From Acanthaster planci (Eukaryota; Echinodermata; Asteroidea; Valvatida; Acanthasteridae), in contig NW_019091399.1 in the NCBI RefSeq assembly GCF_001949145.1, forward strand, positions 1,269,349 to 1,331,348: 62,000 nucleotides of DNA, given 5' to 3'. Shown here one piece after another: positions 36,701-49,100 of the stretch. The first letter of the stretch is position 1. The number at the start of each line of letters is the position of its first letter. The notes below the pieces were generated by a model. It had not been told where the DNA came from, made no database searches, and was given only the letters and a program-made list of their open reading frames with translations. Both the position numbers and the translations under genes were made by a program.

Positions 36701-39700
36701 CTGCCATCACGGCCATAGGTTTCTGCATGTGGGTAAACATCAAATATCGTGTGGCGTAATGCTTTCTGTCAATGCTTTTAGTTATCGCTTGTCTGCGTAC
36801 TGGGCCCTTATTCTGCCTGGGCTGTAAAATGGACAAATGCCCTTGGCCCCCCTTGCAAGCAAGAGGGGCCAACTCATTTGCAATGAACGTAGCTGCACTC
36901 AAACCAAACCAGTTACAAGATTACATGTACATGCAGGGTACTACAAATAGCATCGTGTTGTTCACAGCAACTCTGCACCATCTGATTCCAAACCAACACT
37001 TTACAACTATCTCATAAAGAGTACATGTACATTATGTTACACTTCATAATTGAATACGCTCTGTTCTAGTATCTTAACTATTTTTACACTAATAAAAAAA
37101 GAGACATTCTCTTATATATTTTTATGAGATAGAGAAAAATGCACATTTTATGCACATTAAGACTTAATATTGTGTATTGTTTTTAGAGTCAGACTAAAAA
37201 GATGTTTTCCACAACCGCACAAAAATTTTTTTCATCATACAAAATAATGACAATTCTGTATATTATTTTATCATACAGTTCATAAACCTTCGATCAAAGC
37301 TCAGTTCATATTTCCAATATCACATGATAAAATAGTCATTTGTCTCACACACTTAATTAATAAAAAGGTAGTATATGTGAAGATACTTTTTATTTACAAG
37401 ACATGATCAAATATTTCACAATGAGGCCGTTATTAAGAATCAACTGAACACTAACACCAACACCCCCCCCCAAAAAGTCAGCCATCTTTGTCACTGGAAA
37501 CTCACTGGCTTCTAACACCCAGTGACACACAAGAAAATATCTGTCAAAACTAAATCGTTTAGGTAGAAGTGAGAGACTGGCATAAAAGTATTCTTTTCAA
37601 GCAAATTTTCATTCAATTCTTTTTACAAATTATTTTAATACTGCGGTAATTTTGTAGGGAAGCCAGAATGTGAAGAATAAAAAGAATCAAGTGATTAGTT
37701 ATGATTGTTGCTTCAAACATCCAACGGAGGTGAGAAGTAGTAGGGCTAAGATAAAGTGGGAAAAAAGGGGAGGGGGGCACACTGAAAGTTACTTCTTATG
37801 TGATACACAGGGTTTGAAGGGACACATGCAGTGTTGCATTCGAGTCCATCAAGAGTCCATCGCAAGTCCCTGGAAGTCCATAACAAGTCATTCTGTCTGA
37901 AGCCAATTCACAATCTCTTTAAATGAACTGTGACAAAAACATTCTTTTGTCATTATCCACCGTTACTCATGACTGGTCTTGTGAAGGGACTTGTGACTGG
38001 GCTTCTGAAGGGACTAATGACTGGGCTTGTGAAGGTACTTATGACTGGGCTTGTGAAAGGACTCGTGATGGACTCGACTCCAACACTGGATACAGATACT
38101 GCAATTCCATTGTTCAGGAGTGTCCATTATTCAATGGAGGCAGACACTGTAAATCAGTCTACATGTATGTTTTCTATAAACCATCAGGCACAGTTAAAAA
38201 AACATGCAGCACATCAGCAAAAACTACAATTGACCGAGGCAAAGACTGTAAAGCCAAAAGGTGCGAATTTTTAGAGCATGGGGTCGCCCGGCTATGTCTT
38301 CAAACAGACATCTTATTTATCTTTTTCTTCCTTTGAAAGAAAGCATTTAGCTTCATTACAGATTGTTAGTTCCACTTTCTGTACCCATCTTATTTAAATG
38401 CCACCAAAAGGTTTATGTATTACTGTATAGCACCATCACTTCGGAAACTGGAGAGCACTGATACGTCAGAGAGACTCATACAAGCACGTCATGTCCAACA
38501 CATTTGGAAGGCAAAAATTTCTTGGGGCATTTACACGAAGTTGCTCAGTCTAAATAAGCTGGTAATTAGCAACACAAATTTCTGTACACGCAATTTGCCT
38601 GGTGGCCTGTTCTTTCCGAACCAAAAAGAAAGAACAATTTTAATGCCTGTGCTAAGCAGCTCGGCGGTATAGGTCGATGTGTGCCGTGCAGGACAGAGTA
38701 CTACACGGATTTGCAAGATAACAGAAAGCTATTACAGTCACTGATCCAGTAACCAACATATATCTGCTGGTTGTTCTGTGATAACAGAAATGGCCGCGCT
38801 GAACCAGAGTAGCAGAGAGACAGTCGCAACCTGTGGCTAATTTCATGAAAATGGCCAAGGGAGAAATGTTAGCTTAGCAAGAACAGGTTACCAACCTGAA
38901 ATTCATGTTGATGCATACAGTGCTTCTGAAGGTTTCCCACTGGTTGCTAACCAACCATTCTGCAAAGACGCTCCAAGAAATGCAGCAGCAGCAGTACACA
39001 ATGAATGTTACTATATACACGTATGGGCTTTTTGGCTTGAGATGAGATATGTGCAGTATTTTGCAAAAAATCGGTTAAAAACTAGATTGCCAGCTTTACA
39101 AAATCATTTTTCAAAAGTCTGTTGGATTATAAACAGAATAACACTATGAGAAAATGTAAGAAAAACTTTAAAACAAAACTGCGCTATGTACTTCTAAAAA
39201 AACAAAACTGAGCAAGAAATATTGCACAAAAAGGAGTAATTTGCCTAAAAAAAAACATAAATAAATGTATATGAAGCATTGTGCATGTTTCCCTACTATG
39301 AACATGAGCAATCTTGCTGGATGCCTCAGATGCACTCAGTTATCTTCACCAGCCTAAATCACGGAAACCTTGTCATGGACATATTATGCACACATGTATG
39401 TATGATGTATGTCATCCCACATCCATGAACTAGAAAACTAAATGTAAAAACAGAGCTTTTCTGAGTCTTACAAGCAACAAACAAAATACCAATGTGCAAA
39501 TTTCCATCCAGCAAACTCAATTCTCTGAAAAAGTAACTTTTTTACAATCTCCTGACCCAAATTAAATTGAAACAATTTGGTAATCTACCTGGAAGCAATG
39601 ATTCATGTGATTCTGGTTTGCTCCGATATAAGAGCTAGCGAATATGTACTTGTTACTGGAGACTGATAAAACTCGACGGAATTTCAACATATACAGGAGC

Positions 39701-40118
39701 GTAAAATAAAAAATTGTAAAAAGGAAAATGGCCTTTCCTTTTAATTGTCTCAGGCAGTTTCAAATTACACCTCTGAATGTGCCAAAGTTCACCACAGAAT
39801 CTTTATGCTCTCAAAGTACAAAGGACACGGCATGCCCTGAATCTGAATTTCCCCCACGCTGGTCGAACCATTTAGCCACAATGCCTTTTATCTGGAATTC
39901 CACTCTGGCCTGTCACCACACCACATCCAGCACAGCCTCTCAACACTGACCCAGCCTCGCACTCCATGGAATCCATCCAGGGTACAGCAGGTCGATGCCC
40001 TGTCCCTCTCTTTGTCTTAGCTATTGCACAGCAGTTGAAAAACCACGTCCCAGCCAGCTAGGACTCAAATCTCGTCCATCTCATCACACCACCGTGGCCA
40101 ACTCCCCTTCTCTCCCCT
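33701..40118 (-). other. About 6.4 kb without coding sequence: possible long 3' UTR of the corepressor gene
   Basis: No coding exon is visible on either strand between the DNAL1 polyadenylation signals and the stop of the corepressor gene at 40119. The - strand polyadenylation signal read as TTTATT near 33778, and many others before it, would allow a very long 3' UTR convergent with DNAL1. One hAT-like MITE (37829-38088) sits inside. The rest shows AT-rich unique sequence and a few TACATGTA palindromes. Extent of transcription is inference. Confidence 0.35.
37829..38088. mobile_element. 260-bp hAT-like MITE, copy 2
   Basis: It starts CAGTGTTGCATTCGAGTCCA and ends TGGACTCGACTCCAACACTG, an inverted pair differing at few positions. 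The flanking 8-mers GACACATG and GATACAGA match at 5 of 8. It has the same length as copy 1, the same internal CTGTGACAAAAACATTCTTT segment, and the same tandem right half (ACTTGTGACTGGGCTTGTGAAGG type). Confidence 0.75.
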
Positions 40119-43100
40119 TCACATCCTCATGGGCTCCCCTGCCTCCGAGTTTCCCGACTCTGATTCGCTCTCGCTGCTGCCCCCATCGCTGCTGCTCTCG
40201 CTCCTGCTCCGGGAGCGGCCTGTGGAGCTGCCGACGCTGCTGCTGCTACTGCTGTTACTTTCCCCGCCTCGTTCCTCTTCCTCCACTTCATTCGGGTAAT
40301 CATCTTCCTCTTCATCCATGTCCTCGTCATTGTCATCCTCCTCCGAGTCATCTGTGTAGTGGTTCAGCGGCTCGCTGCCAAACTCAGGGGGTGATTCCTC
40401 CTGGCGCAACGGGCCAATCGGCTTCTTGATGGCCTCTGGTTTGCGATGGGACTTCATGTGGGCACTCCGGCTCTTCACTTTGATAAACACCCTGGAAACA
40501 CAACAGTAGATGTGCTATTCACTTCTACTCAACCTTTTCTAAAACAGATACCTTTATGTGCAGTCAACTTTCATTTTAATAAGTTTGCTACGAAAGAAAA
40601 TTAGTTCTTTATGGCAGTTGACTGCATATAAACACCAAAAAGTAAGTTAAGTTGACTCTTGTTATAAAGAACAGTTATAACAAAATACTGTTGTAACGAA
40701 CAAATTCTGGGAATCCCACTTTCTTGAATTCTTATGCTTTTGTTTTACCACTCCTCTTGTAACAAAGTCCAGGTTATTAACAAAGTAATTTGTCTAGTCC
40801 CTGCAACTTTGTTATAACAAGGGGCGACTGTACGTGACTTTCTATTGACATCCCTTATTAGAACAAAGCGCATGGAAAACATGGACTGACTACCACATCC
40901 ATCCTTGCATTCATTGTCAATCTTTTCCTACGCAAAGCAACGGAGTGTGTACCGGGATAATATGCATAGCAATGATTCCCTTTTAGCTACGGCATTAGTT
41001 TCCTTTTTAGATCAGGCTTTGCCTTTCAATGATGTAAAAACAAATTTCACAAGCTCACTTGGGTGGGACCTGTACCCATTACCCAAATGCTTGGGTACCT
41101 GGCAAGAATGCTTTGGAAGATCCAAATCAGGTCTGACTTACTTGCCACATATTTTGCAAGGGTAGGTAGCAGGCTCCGGCTCTATGCTCTCTCCCGAGGA
41201 GTCCTCGTCAGTGGACATCCTCCGCGAGCCACCGGAGGTGGAGGTAGCAGACTCTGAAGCCGGGGAAACACTGCGCTGGACCACCGGCCGGCTCTCCTTA
41301 GCAGCAGCCGCCCCGGCTGGCTGCTGGCACTTGTAGCTGCCGCCATGCACGCGGATGTGGCCATTCAGGGCTTGGCGCGATTTGAAGGTCTAGTAAAAGG
41401 TGGGCAGAAGACAAAGTTTTTAACAAAATGATCGAGGGAAAAGGTTAAAAATGATAGGGGTACTGCAGCAATGGGATTTGAGGGTGACATGCCCCCCATC
41501 ATGGAGCACAGTCAAATCAAATACAAATCAACATTATTGTGCATTCATGGATCATCTTGCTTACACCCAATAAAGCATGTTCTTGTTGGGAAAAATTACC
41601 CCACACGCAAAGTGATACATGTTTAGCATGAAACTCATTATTGGTGCCAGATTGCGTGAAGTAAGATTGACTTCAGGCCCATTCACAGTGCAAGAAACTG
41701 GTGAAAGGAAGAAAAGGTAATTTTTAAACACACAGTTAACATGTTAACATGGTTGAACACAGTGCTGCAATTCATATTGCAGTAACATTCTTAATTGATG
41801 CGGTGAAAACTGTAAAATTATATAACTACCAACAGTAGGTTTTTTATACAAAATTTTAGATCTGCTTTCCAGAATACTCAGGGTAAAGGCAGAGTAGTTA
41901 ATTTTTGTTGTTTTGTAGGTTTTTACGTCGAGCATCAAAGTAGAAACAGGAACCTTGTTAATGGGTTAAGCCACGGAGCAGGATCCATTACAGACAACAG
42001 ATCCCAATAGCTAATGAAGCACTACGAACCCACTGAAGCCCCATAACAAAACGGTTCTAGGTGGACAACGCTTCTACCAAAATGCATATTCCTAAATGGG
42101 TCTAATTCTGTCACTCTCGAGTCAAGATAGGAGACTGAACAACATGCAGGACTTGGTGGTTTTTCTTGGAAATCTCTATACCTTTGCGTAACCAGATCAA
42201 AATACTGGAGTTGCCTTCGGTCCATCTTGTGGCCAATGGGCTATAAAACTGCCTTAAAAAGTATATTCTTTCTTCGAGTCTCTAACGGAGGAGATTTTTT
42301 TATGAAGAGAGCTAACTTGTTCTTGCATGAGTCGCCAACAAGACAGATGCAAGCATGAAGCCATGGGCAAGGTAAACTGATCTTTCAACACTTTGAAGTT
42401 CAACGTGCGGCCATGGAAACAAGTTCTCATTCAATTGTGTATATTAGCATAAGTGGAATAAAACACACACTTGTTAAGCCCTTATGGTGGTGGAAATGAC
42501 ATGATAATTTCGGTGTTTTTGTAATTTTTTTTGGTGCTGTAGCAATAGTTTACAATGGTGAAAAAAAATAGGTTAGAATGATCATCATTTTCACTCGTAC
42601 AAACCACACTGCCCTGCATAGTTTGCAAGATTGAGCTGCTGGGTGAACTGCAGGTAGATCATGTACGTGCATGTACGGGTACAGCTGCTTTTTAATGGGA
42701 ATCATGTGGTGTGAATTTATTTGAAATCATGATGGCTCTTTGATCAGGAAATACATGTATTGCAAATACTTACATGTATAAAAATACCTGCATAAACCAC
42801 ATGCTCTTTACTCTTCCATGAAATTTGTCAGAATTCATGTTGTAATTATTCCAATGACCATCAACAGGTCGATGTCCTCAGTTTGGCAAATTTTGGGCTG
42901 ATTTCACAAGAATGTTCCTTGAATTTCATCTGCAGGTGCTCTGATTTGTCAACATCCCAAGAATGTTCCTTGAATTTCGACAGGTGCTATGATTTTGTCG
43001 ACATATAGCAAATCCCTCATCAAAAAAAAAAAATTGAAATCTTGCTGTGTGCACAAACAGTAAAAAAACTGGACTATTCAACAGTCAAAAGCATTCAGAA

Positions 43101-46100
43101 AGTCCACTTTACTGTGAAATTGTGATGCACATTTTCTTACACTATCTATGGTTAGCAGCCAGGGAATATCAGCAGCTGGCTAACGCCTTGTATCAGTGCA
43201 CTGCAGCTACAGCAACACAACACAGGAGGTGGAACAAAACAGCAACATGACAGGAACTATGTGCAATGCTACTGTCGTTACTCAAGGGTACATTAGATGA
43301 GTGTTAGAATTGACAGCAGATCCCTTGGAATCAAACTGTGCTTATTTTCCGATGACTTGATACTACGCTGCCATCGCTTGCCTGGCACTGCAAACTTAAC
43401 CATGCCAAATCGAACACGATTCAAATTTCAACCTCTCAAACCTTGAATCATTTTAAAAACAGGTTTAGTCAGACGACTAGTGACGGATGATCAGTACTTT
43501 TTGTTTGGCTATGCTGTGTACTATCTGTATACAAAGTACTCAGCGCACTTGCCAAAAGATAACGCAATTATGTGAATGAGTACCATCAGGAAAGTACACC
43601 TGTGAGGTCATCTAATGGACCTTTCCCATGAAATATGCAAATTGGATGGGCGCATGCGCGCTACTACCACTGGTTGGCAAGTGCAGCCGTCAACACTGTC
43701 GGTAGCGTAGGCGAGCTGCTAGTAACCATAGCCTGGAGCGTTGACGGTCTATCAAAACCGTATTACAGCCTTTTTCTGATACTTGAGCACACTTTTCTCA
43801 AAACTAAGTGAAGTTTTCAGTGTCCTGAGCTTGGAAAGTATACAGTTCCTTGTCTTAAGTTTAAACCATGTCAAACTATACTAGCACAGAAACGGCAATA
43901 GTGATGCGCGCATGGAGATTTGTACTGTTACGTCAAAGATTTAAGCAACTTTGTCAACCAGAGTAGTAATGTGCATGCACCTGCCTTATTTGCATATTTC
44001 ATGTGAAAGGTCCATTAAAGGTCCATTATGGGATTTCCAACGCAAACTATGATTGACTGTATATGCAGTACACGTTTACACTAACATCTCCACAGGAGCT
44101 CATATGCAAATAGGGAGGACTGCACCACTGCAAGGTGCTTAGATAGCTGTGACCCCCCCCCGACAGAATGAGATGTTAACGATAGAGAAATGAGAGTGAA
44201 TGATTATCAATACGCAACACTTAACCCTTGCTCAGCCACACCCTTCAAAACACCTTGCATGTGAGTCAGAGGCCTGTAGGCGAGCAAGGGTTCTAAATAA
44301 ATAACCATACCTCATACATATTCACGATCACAAGCCCAATTCTCACTCGTCCATTATAACTATCACATGACAGGCACTATTTTTTGCTCATTACAAGGCG
44401 CGCACGTAAAGATCCATGCACAAGTCAAATACGCATGCCTTGGAGAATATCGCTCAGGTTGCCTAGACTTTACACTCTACAGCACTTGCCCTTAAGGAAG
44501 CCATCATGCTACTACTGCATGGGGTGGCATTCAAGTGTGCACTTGCACAGCTGCAGCTGAAAAGATGGTGGCCCACATAAGTGTTCTTGCCCACAGCCTC
44601 GTTCAGCACTCTGTGATACCATACGTTTTGAGGTATGGTAAATCAAATATGAAGGATTATTTTGAGTGGACAGTCCACAATAGTTCCCCTCACTACTGTT
44701 AGTTGAGAAACCAATTCCTTCAGCTTCGGTGCTAGTTTGACAACGCTGACCATGTTGGCAAGCTAGTACCGACTATCCACCCTAAATAGCCCACAGCACA
44801 AGAAGAAGGTAACAGCTGCGTAACTCACCGCGTCACAGTCTGGGTGGTTGCAGGTGAACGGCCCCTGGTTGACCGGTTTCTCCTCCTGATTAGAGGAAGT
44901 TTTCACATGATTATTGTTCCTAGTCTGCCCACCCCCTCTATAGTACTTATCGGGCCTATACTCCTTGAGAGGAACATAATCTATGAAAGTCTCTTCCGGA
45001 TAGATGTCCTGGTGGATGGTGGAAAAACAAGAAATCAGAGGGGGAGGTGAGGGAGAAAAACAAAAGGAGAGAAAGAAATAAAGACAGGAAGTCGGGATAC
45101 AAGAATTAGTCGGAGAACACACAAGTCTAGCAAAACAGACCAAGATCTCACGTTTCACATTTTCAAACAGGGGAACAATGACTTGTAATTTCTTCCAAGT
45201 GTTGACTTTTCAGAAAACTATCAGTTCAGGTTTACACAAGAACGTGACATCTGATTGTGGAGCAAAGACTAGACGGAAGAAGTGCGGCCAAGTCAATCTT
45301 TTTGTTTGAATATGAAAAGATCGTTAATGAAGAAAAGTAAATTCAACGTGTGAAACTCAACGTGGTGCTTCCATGAACTGACCTTGCAAATTTGGATGAA
45401 TTAAGCGCTCAGCATTTAGCTTGGCCTGTAAGCCAAGTAAATTCCCATTCAACTAACAGACAGAGACCAATAATATACAGCACACATCCAGTAACTTGAA
45501 CACAGTCATATCAAAGTAATTGTTGAACTTGTTGAATTTTGCTGGACTTGGTAGCTAAGGCCCAGGATGATGGTGTTGGATTCTGTGTGAGTTGTGACAC
45601 ACAGGGATCATTGTGTGCAGTGTCTGGCTTGTGGAACCAAGTGTTGAACTATGCTTGATGTTTTCAGGTTTGGTACCACTCAGGTGCAAGTCATCCTATA
45701 CTGTACAGACCCATCCATACTATATCACTCAAACTCCAATGGGCGTTTGGTACAGTGACCTGCTTGTACGTGTACAAATACATAGACAAGTAATCTATAA
45801 TTGTCCCTACTGCATCATCTTCGTTCCCACATGTTAAGTTTGTAGAAAATTTATAAAGGGATCTGGAGAATAAGGCTGATTGTCTGAACACATCCAAGGT
45901 CTCAAAGATGTACATCAAATGCACAGGAAGTGCTGGGAGAGCTACATGACCCCAGCCTGTGCTTCCATTTACAGCAGGAAACCCTAGACGCACCTCAGTG
46001 ACCAAGGAAGGTCAACATTTTCTGTTAACTTCAAATGACTCTGTAAAAACTCAAAATGCAGGGCGCAGAGATTACCCAACTTACACATTCACTCCTGCGC

Positions 46101-49100
46101 ATTTCCTCTGTGGGATTAATCCTACTGTGATGGCAGAACTTCTGCATGTCCCTGTTGTACGGAAACAGTTTCTTCCAGCGGTAGTAATATTCCACAATCT
46201 CCTTGACTGTTTTGGTTTTGAGCTTCGGAAAGAAAAAAATGATAGACAAAATAAGATCGTACAAGATCAAGGGGTTTGACCTTAATGCTGGTCCGCTAGC
46301 CAAATTAAAGTAAAAACCGCAGCGGTCTAGCGAAAGCCCTCATCTGGGTAGTCCGGCAGTCTAGTAAAACAGTATTCTGAAATAAGCAGAAAAATAGTTG
46401 ATTGTGATGCACGCCCTCTAGCTGCTGCTGGTTTTTGAACCAAAGAAAATAGAACCTTTCGCAACCAAGAATAGTTCGGTCCCTGGCACCAGCCCAGCAG
46501 AAGTTATGCTGAAGTCTATGAATGTAGCAGCAGTAAATTGTCTGAAATTTCTGTTCCGAAACGCCTTTGAGGCGCAATCGCACTTTGTGGGCCGTTTACT
46601 GTACTACTGCGGGTGGCCGGTACGTCTCGACAATGCTATGACGTGACGTTGGTTTTGCATGCAAGATCTACATCAACACGTGCTTTCATCCATTGCGTCA
46701 TAGAGGTACATGCAAGTCATGAATATGATGCCTTTTGGGGATTTCCCATGCTCAATTCTAGTTACAGCAGACAATGCATACTTACATATTTCTGGATTTC
46801 ATGGAAATCTTTCCCCTTGGCTTTGAAGTAATCCCGAAAGATCTTCCTCTCTCCTTGTGACCAGGAAGAAGTGACTGCAAAGAAGACAAACATCATGCCA
46901 CAGGCTCATTCCACTTAGAGTGAAGTGATGCAACTTGAATACCCCTGACTCTCCGGAGCCTTCTAACTCTAACCAGACATTTTGGGGGATTGGGCAGGAA
47001 TGGGAAAGTAGAACCCAGACACTCCTAAAGCATGTGGTGTTTAATGCCAATTAAACATAGAAAGAGCAAGTCATTGGGTTCCTTTACTGATTTATTAGTT
47101 TACTGCATTGATAATCCCATCAGACATTATGAACACGAAGCAAAATACACTACAGGAAAACAAGTAATATAATGGATCCAGGTAAAAAGCAACAGCTTGT
47201 CCAAGACCTGGGGGCCCAGTCAGTGGACCGTGAAAAGTTCAGTAATTTTCCAGCAAAGTACCAATGGAGTTAGGAGTCAAAAGAATGAAATCGGCAAGTC
47301 TGAGCTTTCAATTCAAGGTAATTCTATACTCTGAGAACACAACTAGAGACGGCCTCTGTACAGGAATGGCAGAGATCACTGTGTGGACTACTCAGGAGAG
47401 CCAGTAAATGAAACAGCAAACTACAGTTTGATGATCCTCAGGCAAACTATGACTTTGCATTGAGCTACTGGTACTAGCTCAAAAGAGTAAGGGGAGCAAA
47501 AAATCAGGCAATGCCACTATTAAACAGAGACAACTCTTGGATTTGGAAAATCTTCCACTGTGCCAACACATTCTGAGAACCTTCTGTGAACAGACTTATC
47601 TTGAATTTCTCTAGATTTCTGACCATCCAATATGTCACTCAGTACTCACAATTGTAGTTGTAATCGCTGAATGGATTGTTTTCAACATCGCGGGACTCTG
47701 GATTCATCAACATCTTTAAGGCAAGCTAGAAATTTAAAAAAACAGATTAACGTAAATCTACCAAATATAAGGCAAAATGCCCAAAACAGTGTTTGCTGTT
47801 GCACAGTGTTGCACATCGCAGGTTTCTTATTTCAGCTGGGGCAGAATACCTACATGTAAAGGAAACCTACAAGGTTCACGAAATGTTAGGAGGGCGACAG
47901 AGAGCGAGCGTGTACTCGCTACTCTTTGTTCTACAATTCTGCAATTAGAAGCACTTGATGCTGGTGACTTGTCTACAGCAAGAGAGAGAGAGAATCACAG
48001 TTTAAACCTAACAATCCCTAACCAGTCAAACTTCTACACCAGTAAGGTGTTTGAATTTGTGGAATTAAGTCCTGGGAACTTGCTATATGGTGTTGGATTT
48101 TGACAAAATAGGTACTGTAGAACTGCACATACCCTGTTGAATTTTGACTGAATGGTACTGCGGCCCTCTCACTTTAGTTATCATCAAGAATTTTAAATGA
48201 GGGGAGATTATCTGCGATTATCTAAGGACTGTATTTTTAAAGTTAATGTAATAATAGGAAGCTTCCCATTGAAATAGTAAGTACATGTATGTAAGATGTA
48301 ATAATCACCATAACAAGGACAAATGCCCATTATCTCACCACAATGATCCCAGCAGTTGGGAATGCATATGCAGCATGATGGTGTGTGAGTTTATTTGATT
48401 AGGTACTGCCTGTCCATACTCTTTGTAATGTGCAATGGGCCTGCTGTATCCAAACAAACAAAATCACACAGGTAAAGACCTGTTGGAATTTGTCTGGTTG
48501 GGTACTGTTGCAGCAAAAGTACTATTGGAGTCTCTGTGATTGGGTGTGTAACGTAAGAGTTTGATTACAAGGTGTTGGAGTTTGTGTGATTAGGTAGGGA
48601 TACCACCAACGGTCCTTGGGCAGTAAGAGTTAACAAGTAGGTTTGGAACAATGTGATTTCCAAATTTCTCACCTGTATGTCTCCGTCTGCTTTGTATAGA
48701 CAGTGATGGGCATACTCGATGTTCCGTGCCCCACCGGGTAAGGCTGCAGTCGTGGCCAACATCAGAAAATTGGTGACTGCCAGCAAAGGTAAAAAAAATT
48801 AGCTGCTCATCACCAACTGTGATCTTCTGCCTGCACATTCAAGGCACACTTTGGCAGAGATTCTCGGGCTGACCATGAAGCAGCATTGCAACACTGGTCA
48901 TAAAAACAGTGCTTCTCTCAATGACACTTTGGAGGGACATTTAATGGCCACAAAGGACACCACAGGGTAACTACAACAGAGTCCAACAGTGAACTCAAGA
49001 GACTTTACAACTAAAAACTAACAGTGACATCCGATAATGTCTCAAACGTAGCCCTGAAAAGGGGCCGACGGAGTTTGTGTCTAATTCTCTCTACTCACCT

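Noticed and set aside
39995-40429. 144-codon + strand Ser/Pro/Cys-rich ORF
   Set aside because: It is antisense to the acidic, Ser-rich last exon of the corepressor gene; low-complexity codons give open frames on both strands.
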